Below, piece by piece: positions 1 through 9,685 of a stretch of 54,986 nucleotides of DNA. The DNA is from Candidatus Cloacimonadota bacterium (GTDB lineage: Bacteria; Cloacimonadota; Cloacimonadia; Cloacimonadales; JAJBBL01): contig JAHYIR010000011.1 in the NCBI GenBank assembly GCA_019429305.1, forward strand, positions 1 through 54,986, in the 5' to 3' direction. The notes below the pieces were generated by a model. That model made no database searches, had not been told where the DNA came from, and was given only the letters and a program-made list of their open reading frames with translations. The translations under genes and the position numbers were made by a program. Positions within the stretch are counted from its first letter, which is position 1. Each line of letters starts with the position of its first letter.

Positions 1-1617
<1,617 letters not shown>

Positions 1618-1658
1618 CAAATTTTTTTTCCTGTCTACTTTCTAATTACTACTTTATC

Positions 1659-1689
1659 TTGACATTTCTGAATTCATTGTGATTGTAAT
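1659..1689 (+). promoter_or_regulatory. Possible promoter of the TPR lipoprotein gene
   Basis: A perfect TTGACA at 1659-1664 is followed 19 bases later by TGTAAT (1684-1689). The spacer is longer than the ideal 17, so the -10 assignment is weak. It lies about 70 bases before the lipoprotein start, and no other promoter-like pair is visible in this gap. Confidence 0.35.
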
Positions 1690-1756
1690 AATGTGAATGT
1701 TTAGAGGTTATCCCTAGAAGAGAAGATTAAGTCTAGTAAAGACAATGAGGTCATAT

Positions 1757-2209
1757 ATGGTAAGAATAGACAGGAAAATTACACCAATATTTGCAGTTGT
1801 ACTTAGTATCGCAATCATGATGTTAAACGGCTGTGCTTTATTCAGATCAAAAAGTTCCCAACCTTCTGTATTTGATTATCTGGCTATTGGTGACACATAT
1901 TTTGATGTAGGGGAATATAATCAGGCAATTGCTAATTATCTTTCTGCCTCAGAGTTAGAACCAGAAAATCCTGTAATCTACTATAAGATCGGTTTGGTTT
2001 ATGGTGCTATGCATTCACTGGAGAATCCAGATCAGTCAGCAATAAGTGGCAGAGCAGATCGTCATGGTAGAGTCGAATACAGAGAGGGCAGTAATCACAA
2101 TAATGCTCTCTATTACTTCCGAAAGGCAGCAGATATGGGTCATTTACCCTCGAGGGATATCCTGCGGGCAATGTATGATAATATTCAACACCGAGATGTT
2201 CAATATTGA
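1757..2209 (+). CDS. Small TPR lipoprotein
   Basis: Predicted lipoprotein of 150 residues. A basic N-terminus and hydrophobic stretch lead to the lipobox LNGC near residue 25, so the protein is probably anchored in a membrane facing the periplasm. The mature part contains a tetratricopeptide-like unit (YLAIGDTYFDVGEYNQAIAN, then SELEPENPVIYYKIG) and a second partial one (NALYYFRKAADMGHLPSRDIL), which suggests protein-protein contacts. I chose ATG 1757 rather than ATG 1745 because GAGG (1747-1750) sits six bases before it. The specific role is unknown. It converges on carbamate kinase with only nine bases between the stops. Confidence 0.75.
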   Translation: MVRIDRKITPIFAVVLSIAIMMLNGCALFRSKSSQPSVFDYLAIGDTYFDVGEYNQAIANYLSASELEPENPVIYYKIGLVYGAMHSLENPDQSAISGRADRHGRVEYREGSNHNNALYYFRKAADMGHLPSRDILRAMYDNIQHRDVQY

Positions 2210-2218
2210 TAAATATCT

Positions 2219-3163
2219 TTAAGCTTTTATAATCGTTCCCGTCTCTCCATGCAGAGCATCTACTACTCTTTCTACTGATGTAATAACAACTTCTTTTCCA
2301 CCTTTCTTAATGAAGTTGACAGCTGCTCTTATCTTTGGTCCCATACTACCGGGAGGGAACTGACCTTCAGCTAAATACTTTTCCGCTTCTGCCAAAGTTA
2401 AAACATCAAGATCTTGTTGATCCGCTTTACCAAAGTTGATAGATACTTTATCAACACCAGTCAAGATCACGAGCAGATCGGCTTCGATCTCTTCAGCGAG
2501 GAGTGCTGAAGCAAAATCCTTGTCAATTACTGCATCAATCCCTTCCAGCTTACCATCATCATTAATTATAAAAGGTATTCCGCCACCACCACAAGCAATG
2601 ACAATAACACCCTCTTCAACAAGTTCTTTGATAGTGCTGGCTAATGGAATATCGATTGGGATGGGAGAAGGAACAACTTGACGGTATCCTCTGCCGGCAT
2701 CTTCAACTATGTGCCAGCCATATTCGCTCTTTAATTTGTCTGCAGTTTCCTTGTTATAGAAAGGTCCTACAGGTTTCGAGGGATTCTGAAAATTCGGATC
2801 ATTCTTATCCACCTGAACTCTTGTAACAACCGTTAGCACTTTAACATCCAGATTCTCCTTCGCTAAACCATTCTCCAGACATTCCTCTATCATATAACCC
2901 ATTGTCCCTTCTGTAGCTGCGTTGAGAAACATCAAAGGAAGAGGGGCTATATTCATATTGATGCCAGCTTGTTGCTGAATGAGCATGTTACCGACTTGGG
3001 GACCATTACCATGAGTTATTGCCAGATGATAACCCTCTCTAATCAGCTTTACTATACCTTTCATACTCTCATATGTATTTATTTTCTGCTCTTCTACTGT
3101 TCCTTTCTGACCTGCTTTTAAGATCGCATTGCCACCTAAAGCCAAGACCGCCTTTTTTTGCAT
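2219..3163 (-). CDS. arcC: Carbamate kinase
   Basis: Carbamate kinase transfers phosphate between carbamoyl phosphate and ADP; in amino-acid fermenters it makes ATP from arginine, citrulline or purine breakdown. The 314-residue length is normal. Family motifs are LGGNA (9-13), HGNGPQVG (51-58) and CGGGGIPF near 190, and the nucleotide-site region ILTGVDKV is also present. The start has TAGCAGAGGAGGAGAC directly upstream on the minus strand, a strong ribosome site. The gene lies 110 bases after the COG2403 protein, with a hairpin terminator in the gap. No arginine deiminase or carbamoyltransferase is in the window, so the carbamoyl phosphate source is not shown. Confidence 0.95.
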   Translation of the reverse strand: MQKKAVLALGGNAILKAGQKGTVEEQKINTYESMKGIVKLIREGYHLAITHGNGPQVGNMLIQQQAGINMNIAPLPLMFLNAATEGTMGYMIEECLENGLAKENLDVKVLTVVTRVQVDKNDPNFQNPSKPVGPFYNKETADKLKSEYGWHIVEDAGRGYRQVVPSPIPIDIPLASTIKELVEEGVIVIACGGGGIPFIINDDGKLEGIDAVIDKDFASALLAEEIEADLLVILTGVDKVSINFGKADQQDLDVLTLAEAEKYLAEGQFPPGSMGPKIRAAVNFIKKGGKEVVITSVERVVDALHGETGTIIKA

Positions 3164-3204
3164 TGTCTCCTCCTCTGCTAATTTTCCTGCAAGATCTTTC
3201 TCAG

Positions 3205-3241
3205 AAAAACCAAGGAGACTGCATGATTATCAGCCTCCTTG
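3205..3241 (-). terminator. Hairpin terminator between the COG2403 gene and arcC
   Basis: The arms at 3211-3221 and 3231-3241 pair as CAAGGAG/CTCCTTG, then one mismatch, then CTG/CAG, around a short loop. Read on the minus strand the stem is followed by five T (3209-3205). This looks like a rho-independent terminator that partly separates the two genes. Confidence 0.7.
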
Positions 3242-3273
3242 TTGTTTATTATAACTTATTATTTGATATTAAG

Positions 3274-4587
3274 TTAGAAGTCCTTCAAAACATCCGATAA
3301 GTCCGGTTTACCTATCTCTTGTAATTCATACTGGATACGCACTACCGGTTTGTTGATAGTAATTATTCTCGTTAGATCTATTGGAGTAGCTATTATAACG
3401 ACATCACAATCGGTAGCATTGATGGTATCTTCCAGATCTTTCATCTGTTTCTCGCCATATCCCATTGCCGGTAAGAGAATTCCAATATCCGGATATTTCT
3501 CATAAGTATCCTTAATCGTATCAACAGCGAAAGGACGAGGATCAACCAGTTCTCCGGCACCAAATTTCTGAGCTGCTACTACACCGGCACCAAATTCCAT
3601 CTCACCGTGGGTAAGAGTCGGTCCATCTTCTACTACGAGTACTCTCTTACCTTTGATCATTTCCGGTTTATCAACAGTTAACGGTGATGCACCATCAATT
3701 ACTATCGCATCAGGATTTACTGCCTGGATATTATCTCTCACTTCCATAATAGCATCAAAATCACTAGTATCGATTTTATTAATGACAATAACATCTGCCA
3801 GATGCATATTTGTTTCTCCAGGATAGTAAGCTAACTCATGCCCCGGACGATGCGGATCTACTACTACTATATGGATTTGTTTGTCGGAACAATAAAAAGA
3901 GATATCATTATTTCCGCCGTCCCAGATGATGACATCAGCTTCTTGCTCAGCTTCTCTCAAGATCGCTTCATAATCAACACCGGCATAAATAACACTACCC
4001 ATGGCGATATGAGGTTCGTATTCTTCCATCTCTTCGATCGTACAATTATGTTTCTTTAGATCCTCTAAAGATGCAAAACGCTGAACTTTTTGGGCTAAAA
4101 GATCACCATAAGGCATTGGATGGCGGATAGAAACAACTTTTCTCCCTTTTGCCTGTAAAGCTTTAATGACCGCTCTGGTTGTCTGACTTTTTCCACAACC
4201 AGTTCTGACTGCACAGATTGAAATCAGAGGTTTGTTGGTCTTAATGGAAGTGTTCTTTGCCCCTAAAAGCATAAAATCGGCTCCTATTGCATTAACCAAA
4301 GATGCCTTATGCATAACGTATTCGTGAGGTACATCACTGTAGGCAAAAACTACCAGATCTACATTGTGCTTGATAATCAGGTCTTTTAACTCGTCTTCCG
4401 AATAAATGGGAATGCCTTCGGGGTATAATTTACCTGCCAAAGCTGCTGGATATAACTTATCATCGATATCAGGTATTTGAGTCGCTGTGAAAGCGATCAC
4501 TTCATAATCTTCATTGTCTCTAAAATAGACATTAAAATTATGAAAGTCGCGACCTGCCGCTCCCATTATTAAAACTCTTCTCTTCAT
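3274..4587 (-). CDS. COG2403-type P-loop protein (cyclic 2,3-diphosphoglycerate synthetase-like)
   Basis: The protein has 437 residues. It resembles the family annotated as predicted GTPase or cyclic 2,3-diphosphoglycerate synthetase, known from Methanothermus but widespread in anaerobic bacteria where that solute is not established. It opens with a Rossmann-like strand-turn (RVLIMGAAGRDFHNF, residues 4-18). The Walker A-like loop GCGKSQTTR is at 130-138, and later segments include IIWDGGNND, VVDPHRPGHE and VINKID. ATG 4587 is preceded by AGGAGGAAACG. It lies just upstream of carbamate kinase, a pairing I recall from other anaerobes, suggesting a link to carbamoyl phosphate metabolism. The real reaction here is unknown. 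Confidence 0.8.
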   Translation of the reverse strand: MKRRVLIMGAAGRDFHNFNVYFRDNEDYEVIAFTATQIPDIDDKLYPAALAGKLYPEGIPIYSEDELKDLIIKHNVDLVVFAYSDVPHEYVMHKASLVNAIGADFMLLGAKNTSIKTNKPLISICAVRTGCGKSQTTRAVIKALQAKGRKVVSIRHPMPYGDLLAQKVQRFASLEDLKKHNCTIEEMEEYEPHIAMGSVIYAGVDYEAILREAEQEADVIIWDGGNNDISFYCSDKQIHIVVVDPHRPGHELAYYPGETNMHLADVIVINKIDTSDFDAIMEVRDNIQAVNPDAIVIDGASPLTVDKPEMIKGKRVLVVEDGPTLTHGEMEFGAGVVAAQKFGAGELVDPRPFAVDTIKDTYEKYPDIGILLPAMGYGEKQMKDLEDTINATDCDVVIIATPIDLTRIITINKPVVRIQYELQEIGKPDLSDVLKDF

Positions 4588-4788
4588 TCGTTTCCTCCTA
4601 TATACTTTAATTTTGATATGCTATGCCAAATCCTTTTTAATAGCCCTAAAAGTCAAGCGTTTTCTTATCCTAAAATAACCCTGACCTATTCCTATCTCTT
4701 TAATAGAAGTTCGTCTGTTGCAAGTGAAGTATTACTCAAAAATATTTAATCCCTAAAGGATATCTATAGCTTGTCTAAACTATGGTCA

Positions 4789-4842
4789 ACCTATAGGGAA
4801 GTATATAGTCGGATATATCCGACTATATACTTCCCTATAGGT
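4789..4842. repeat. 54-bp perfect palindrome without a loop
   Basis: Bases 4789-4815 are the exact reverse complement of 4816-4842, with no spacer, and pairing stops abruptly on both sides. The arms contain smaller palindromes (CCTATAGG, GTATATAC). It lies in the 366-base gap between the divergent COG2403 and DAHP synthase genes, about 110 bases before the latter. There is no T-run, so it is not an ordinary terminator. The rest of the gap holds only a possible promoter at 4896. It could be an operator, a cruciform site or a transposon scar. Confidence 0.85.
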
Positions 4843-4895
4843 ATCTTAATGATAGATATTGGATTACCTGTTTTAATTCATCTGCCATTCTTTCA

Positions 4896-4927
4896 TTGAC
4901 ATTTAAACTTGCTTTACAGATGATATT
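4896..4927 (+). promoter_or_regulatory. Possible promoter of the DAHP synthase gene
   Basis: TTGACA at 4896-4901 is followed by ATGATATT (4920-4927). The distance is somewhat long and the -10 match imperfect. It lies between the 54-bp palindrome and the gene start at 4954. Confidence 0.3.
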
Positions 4928-4953
4928 GCAATCGAAAATCATGAGGAGTATCT

Positions 4954-5955
4954 ATGCTCATAGTAATAAAGAAGGGAACAACGACTGAAGATTTAGAGAA
5001 ATTAACGCATTATCTGAATGGACTTAAAGCAGAATACACTGTTTGGAATGATCCGGAAAATAGCTATATTGCTCTACAATATTCTCTGGAAAGATCTATT
5101 CAAGATCAGCTTAAACAATATCATTTTGTTGAAAGAATTCTTGAAGAGAAACTTCTGCAAAAACAAACGAAACCGACGAAAGAAATCAAAATAAAGAGTC
5201 ATATTATCAGTAGGAATAATTTTACCATTATTGCCGGTCCTTGCACAATCGATAATAGAGAAGACCTGCGACAAACCGCTCAAAAACTAAGATCACTTGG
5301 AGTATATTTTTTGCGGGGTGGTGCCTATAAACTACGTTCTTCACCCTATTCCTATCAGGGTTTGGGTAAAGAAGCTCTCCGTTATATGAAAGAGGTCTGT
5401 GATGAACTGGATATGGTCTCAGTTTCTGAGATCACTTCGATTGATGATCTGAAAATGATGAGTGAATACATTGATATATTGATCGTTGGTACGAGAAATA
5501 TGCAAAATTACCGCCTGCTGACAGCTATAGGTGAAACAGACCAGCTGGTTATCTTAAAGAGAGGAATGGCAAACACGATAAAAGAATGGATTCTCGCTGC
5601 CGAATATATTTCAAAAGCAGGTAATGAAAATATCATCCTCTGTGAAAGAGGGATCAGAACCTTCGAAAATTATACTCGTAATACTCTTGATTTATCTGCT
5701 GTTCCGATAATACAATCTATGACCCCTTATCCCGTAATAGTCGATCCCTCTCACAGTTCAGGAATCAAAGAACTCGTTAAACCGTTAAGTTGGGCTACTG
5801 CTGCTGCCGGTGCTGATGGTCTTTTAGTTGAATGTCACTACTCACCGGAAAAAGCTCTTTGTGATGCTCAACAGACGATAAGCATAGAAAACCTGAAGGA
5901 AATTAAGGATAATTTGTCTCCTATTATTAATCTCTGGAACAAAGTGATTAATTGA
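4954..5955 (+). CDS. aroF: 3-deoxy-7-phosphoheptulonate (DAHP) synthase with N-terminal regulatory-type domain
   Basis: DAHP synthase condenses PEP with erythrose 4-phosphate, the first step to chorismate and aromatic amino acids. The 333-residue protein has an N-terminal ferredoxin-like domain (about 1-75), like the Thermotoga-type enzymes where it mediates feedback inhibition. The barrel starts with IIAGPC (93-98; the Cys is a metal ligand). RGGAYKLRSSPYSYQG (121-136), LKRGMANTIKEW and VDPSHSSG follow. The family form is usually GGAYKPRTSP, so Leu replaces the Pro here. The site GAGGAG lies just before ATG 4954. No other shikimate gene is nearby. Confidence 0.92.
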   Translation: MLIVIKKGTTTEDLEKLTHYLNGLKAEYTVWNDPENSYIALQYSLERSIQDQLKQYHFVERILEEKLLQKQTKPTKEIKIKSHIISRNNFTIIAGPCTIDNREDLRQTAQKLRSLGVYFLRGGAYKLRSSPYSYQGLGKEALRYMKEVCDELDMVSVSEITSIDDLKMMSEYIDILIVGTRNMQNYRLLTAIGETDQLVILKRGMANTIKEWILAAEYISKAGNENIILCERGIRTFENYTRNTLDLSAVPIIQSMTPYPVIVDPSHSSGIKELVKPLSWATAAAGADGLLVECHYSPEKALCDAQQTISIENLKEIKDNLSPIINLWNKVIN

Positions 5956-6004
5956 TCCTTACTTCATATTAATCAATAGGTTATATTTATTTTATGTCCA
6001 CTAA

Positions 6005-6130
6005 TGTCATCCTGAGTGTTCTGCACCAAAATATTAAGAAATTGACATAACTTTCATTTTTAAATTACCTTTCGATACAGCTCTTGGCAAGAAAAGCATG
6101 AGTTGTTCCCAAGTGCCACTCAGGTTGACA
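6005..6130. repeat. Degenerate dispersed element with TGTCAnCCTGAGTG inverted ends
   Basis: TGTCATCCTGAGTG (6005-6018) is matched in inverted orientation by CACTCAGGTTGACA (6117-6130), 13 of 14 bases complementary. The ends resemble the TGTCACCCTGAG arm at 51943, so this is probably a decayed non-coding dispersed repeat. The 330-base gap from 5956 to 6285 otherwise holds only the terminator at 6228-6259. Confidence 0.55.
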
Positions 6131-6227
6131 ACAGCAATCTCTTAATGCTGATGAGAGTCAATGCTTGGTCCGCTTCAAAACTCTTGCAGAGTTTTCTTGA
6201 GATATTGCAAGCCGTTTTAGTATCAAT

Positions 6228-6259
6228 AAAAAAAGGCAGATCCGAGGATCTGCCTTTTT
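6228..6259. terminator. Bidirectional terminator between aroF and the sorting-domain protein
   Basis: A perfect 9-bp stem GGCAGATCC/GGATCTGCC (6235-6243 and 6246-6254) with a 2-base loop is flanked by A-rich sequence on the left and five T on the right. It can end transcripts from both converging genes. It closely resembles the hairpin at 7960. Confidence 0.85.
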
Positions 6260-6285
6260 CGTATATATAGAGATTAAGGCTGGTT

Positions 6286-7716
6286 CTATTTTAACAAGAT
6301 CATCTTATCGTACTGTTCATATCCTATCGATGCTGAGAAGCGATAAAAGAAGATACCCGATTGAGAAGGATTGCCATTATCATCTTTGCCGTCCCAATAC
6401 AGAGTATTATCTCCCGCCTCAAAACTCTCCGATAAAGCTCGGATCTGCTGTCCTAAGATGTTATAAATAATCACGGACACTGAAGCCGCTCTTTCCAACT
6501 CAAATCGGATATTCGTCCCCGGATTAAAAGGATTAGGATAGGAACCGATGAGTTTGGTAACATATTCTAACTCTGGCGGATTTCCCTGATCTTCTTCATA
6601 AAAAGTCATAATAGAGATCGGTCCATGAATGTTTGTTGTTATATCGAGATCTATTGCTTCTAACCAATAATAATAAAGGGTATTCATTGCTACACCTTCA
6701 TCGATAAAGGTGTAGATCTGCTGCTGACTACTGTTACCGTTACCATCAATTATAAGAAGATTGACCTTTGTGGCAGTTGCCAGATCATTTTCTCTGCTGC
6801 GATGTACATTATAGCCGAGCAGATTTGTTTCTGTCTCCGTTGTCCAGCGTAATTGCACATAATTGTTAGCGATGATCGTCGCTGTGAAAGATGAGAGTTC
6901 AACTGGTTGAGATGGTTCATCTGGTTCTTCAAAGTACTTAGTATAAAGTTCACCTTCGATCAATGATCTTTCGCCATCACTTAAAGCTCTGTTATAAACT
7001 ATTATCTCAGCTATATCACCACCCCAATAAGTATCAGAAGCCGACAGAGAATAAAGTCCTATATCGATAGACTCAGTTACCCTAAAGGTTCCATCCCCTA
7101 TAGTACCGGATTTTGTTGTAGATACTTGTAATTCACCGTCTAGATGCAAATCCCAGAGAGAGGGATAGAAACGTGCTGTCGTTATGAAAAACTGATCATT
7201 ATTGATATTTGTCGTTCCCTCTATTCCATGCGGCGTGTTATCCATACCGGTGAAGAGAAAAAATCTGATCGCTGATCCTACTGTCGACTGCATTGACCAA
7301 TTAGGCCAATACTGGCTATTAGATGACTGCCATGCTCTGGCATTGATCCATCTGGCATCTAAAGATGTATTCGCTTGATTGACTACACTGATGATAGTAA
7401 TTTCATGATTAGATGTTAATATATCACTGTTTATTCTAAGATAATCATCAAAACCATCGAATCTTAAAAACGCAAAATCATACACTTCGTCCACTAGATA
7501 AATGGGCATACTGTCCAGCTCAGTTTGCTCAGCATCATTGTTGTTACCGCTCTGATCAGACCAGTTATTAACAGGATCATTCTCATTATATTCCGTTATT
7601 TCAGAAGCATCAAGCCAGAGAACTAATCCATCAGTTATTCCTGCAGGTCCTGCAGATAAAGACAGAGTAAAGAAAAAAGCAGCAACAAGAGTAAGGAACA
7701 AAATTCTCCTTTTCAT
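6286..7716 (-). CDS. Secreted LamG-like protein with type IX sorting domain (paralog 1)
   Basis: Predicted secreted protein of 476 residues with an N-terminal signal peptide (KRRILFLTLVAAFFFTLSLS). Residues about 20-260 form a concanavalin A/LamG-type lectin fold (GLVLWLDASEI, NNWSDQSGNNNDA, AEIIVYNRALSDGE). A fibronectin-III-like domain follows (QPVELSSFTATI onward). The last ~80 residues form the C-terminal sorting module (YPNPFNPGTNIRFEL, LGQQIRAL, SGIFFYR). I moved the start to ATG 7716 because AGGAGG sits seven bases upstream of it. A possible promoter is TTGACA at 7828-7823, then TATAGT at 7803-7798. The ligand is unknown. Confidence 0.85.
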   Translation of the reverse strand: MKRRILFLTLVAAFFFTLSLSAGPAGITDGLVLWLDASEITEYNENDPVNNWSDQSGNNNDAEQTELDSMPIYLVDEVYDFAFLRFDGFDDYLRINSDILTSNHEITIISVVNQANTSLDARWINARAWQSSNSQYWPNWSMQSTVGSAIRFFLFTGMDNTPHGIEGTTNINNDQFFITTARFYPSLWDLHLDGELQVSTTKSGTIGDGTFRVTESIDIGLYSLSASDTYWGGDIAEIIVYNRALSDGERSLIEGELYTKYFEEPDEPSQPVELSSFTATIIANNYVQLRWTTETETNLLGYNVHRSRENDLATATKVNLLIIDGNGNSSQQQIYTFIDEGVAMNTLYYYWLEAIDLDITTNIHGPISIMTFYEEDQGNPPELEYVTKLIGSYPNPFNPGTNIRFELERAASVSVIIYNILGQQIRALSESFEAGDNTLYWDGKDDNGNPSQSGIFFYRFSASIGYEQYDKMILLK

Positions 7717-7952
7717 ATAAACCTCCTTAAGATTCAATTTAACAGATTATTATAGAGCTTATTTAAAATTTGACATTATTTTACTAATCCTCTTAATACT
7801 ATATGTTATAAGTAGATATATATGTCAAGCTATATCTGGTTTCTGTTGATAGGAATACAAAATCTAACATAGGGCAGTAGTTTAAAGAAGTTGTCTTTAT
7901 TGATTGATAAACAAGAAGTTACAGCTACATGATTAAGATAATGTTGAGGATT

Positions 7953-7984
7953 AAAAAAAGGCAGACCTGATCAGGTCTGCCTTT
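7953..7984 (-). terminator. Terminator of LamG-like paralog 2
   Basis: A perfect 22-base palindrome (7960-7981, GGCAGACCTGA and its complement) is followed on the minus strand by a run of seven T (7959-7953). It matches the design of the hairpin at 6235, so the terminator was probably duplicated along with the gene. Confidence 0.85.
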
Positions 7985-8011
7985 AAATATTTTAAAAGAG
8001 TATCTAAGTTT

Positions 8012-9439
8012 TTATTTCAAGAGTATCATCTTATCATATTGTTGATAACCAATGGAAGCGATAAAACGGTAAAAAAAGACTCCTGATTGACAAGGATTAC
8101 CATTATTGTCTTGCCCATCCCAGTATATAGTACTTTCTCCTGCTTCAAAACTTTCTGATATACTTCTTACTAGCTGTCCCAGGATGTTGTAGATCAGGAC
8201 ATTTATTGTTGCCGGTCTATCCAGTTCAAAACGGATATTTGTACCCGGATTGAAAGGATTTGGATAGGCACCGATCAATCTTGTTTGATAATCAGTGTCT
8301 GGGGGGGTTTCCGGATCTTCACCGTACCATGTCTGAATGGAGATCGGTCCGTGGAAACTCGTTGTTATATCGAGATCGATCGCTTCCAGCCAATAATAAT
8401 AGAGGGTACTCATTTCAACATCTTCATCGATAAAGGTATATATCTGCTGTTGACTACTGTTACCGGCACCATCGATCAGAAGCAGATTGATCTTATAAGC
8501 AGTTGATAGATCATTTTCTCTGCTGCGATGTACATTATAACCAAGCAGATTAGTTTCGGTCTCCGTTGTCCAGCTTAATTGCACGTAATTGTTAGCAATG
8601 ACCGTAGCTGTGAAAGCAGAGAGTTCTACAGGTTGTGCTGACTCAAAATACTTCATATATAAATAACCATAAAGTTCATCTCTATCTTGACCATCTAAAG
8701 CACTATCATAGATAAGAAACTCAGCAATGTCACCGTTTAGAAATCTTGCTATATTACCTTGAGAACCAATTCTAATTAAAGGTTGACCTGTGTCAGGGGT
8801 ATTGACAGTGGTAGTGGTCATATCTGGATTATTATCGACGAAGAGTGTTGCTTCCACACCGGTATCAAAAGTTACCATCGCAATAAAGAATTGACTATCG
8901 GCCTTTGCTTCCTGAGAATATAAGTTCACTCCATTAGCTTGAGCTCCTCCGGAAGATGTTCTAAACCAAAGTCGATGTGCAGGTGCTCCTGATGTTGCAG
9001 GATTACCATTTACTGATAACCACCAATTACGATCATTCCAAGGATTTGCTCCGGTACCTTCTTTTGAAGTAATGACTTGTATGTTACTGCCAACATCATT
9101 AACCTTTAATACAGCTATAATTGAAAAAGCAGTCATGTCTAACGCGGAATCAGAATCAATATTCAAAAAATCATTAGTGCCGTCAAATCTGACGACAGGG
9201 AAACCTACATCAGTATAAAAAATTGGTCTATTAGCTTCTGTTCCTTGAACTGCATCATTAACATGCTCACCTTTATTATACCAAGTACCAACAGGATCAC
9301 CATCATTTAGTGTACCTTCTAAATCATTAGCATCAAGCCAGATCTGCAAACCAAGGATTTCATCCGGTGAAAATGCAAACATAGATCCTGCAAACATCAA
9401 AGCAACAATTAGTCCGATTAGAAAATTCATCTTTTTCAT
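8012..9439 (-). CDS. Secreted LamG-like protein with type IX sorting domain (paralog 2)
   Basis: Predicted secreted protein of 475 residues with the same plan as the 6286-7716 gene. It has a signal peptide (NFLIGLIVALMFAGSMFAF), then a LamG/concanavalin-like domain (LGLQIWLDANDLEG, VVRFDGTNDFLNID, GDIAEFLIYDSALDG). An FN3-like domain and the terminal YPNPFNPGTNIRFEL module follow. From about residue 268 to the end it is nearly identical to paralog 1, while the lectin-like half differs much more. GGAGG lies directly before ATG 9439. Likely surface-exposed or released through the outer membrane; function unknown. Confidence 0.85.
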   Translation of the reverse strand: MKKMNFLIGLIVALMFAGSMFAFSPDEILGLQIWLDANDLEGTLNDGDPVGTWYNKGEHVNDAVQGTEANRPIFYTDVGFPVVRFDGTNDFLNIDSDSALDMTAFSIIAVLKVNDVGSNIQVITSKEGTGANPWNDRNWWLSVNGNPATSGAPAHRLWFRTSSGGAQANGVNLYSQEAKADSQFFIAMVTFDTGVEATLFVDNNPDMTTTTVNTPDTGQPLIRIGSQGNIARFLNGDIAEFLIYDSALDGQDRDELYGYLYMKYFESAQPVELSAFTATVIANNYVQLSWTTETETNLLGYNVHRSRENDLSTAYKINLLLIDGAGNSSQQQIYTFIDEDVEMSTLYYYWLEAIDLDITTSFHGPISIQTWYGEDPETPPDTDYQTRLIGAYPNPFNPGTNIRFELDRPATINVLIYNILGQLVRSISESFEAGESTIYWDGQDNNGNPCQSGVFFYRFIASIGYQQYDKMILLK

Positions 9440-9685
9440 CTTACCTCCATAAGAGTCTTAAATTATTAACCATTACCAGCCATTTTAAATTTTTACTCAT
9501 CTTTAAACCTTCTATAATAATGAATCACGTTTATCTTTACTTCATTCCAAACTCTTTTTAATCCTTTAATCACATAGAGTTAGAGTACCTATCTAATGAT
9601 CGTTGAAGATAAAAAATGTTGATGGTCAGAGTTAAGAATTAGCCCGAAATATCTGTTCTTAGCTCATGTTATTTATATATGATGA

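Noticed and set aside
2210-2218. A terminator between the convergent lipoprotein and arcC genes
   Set aside because: Only nine bases separate the stops and no hairpin with a T-run can be drawn.
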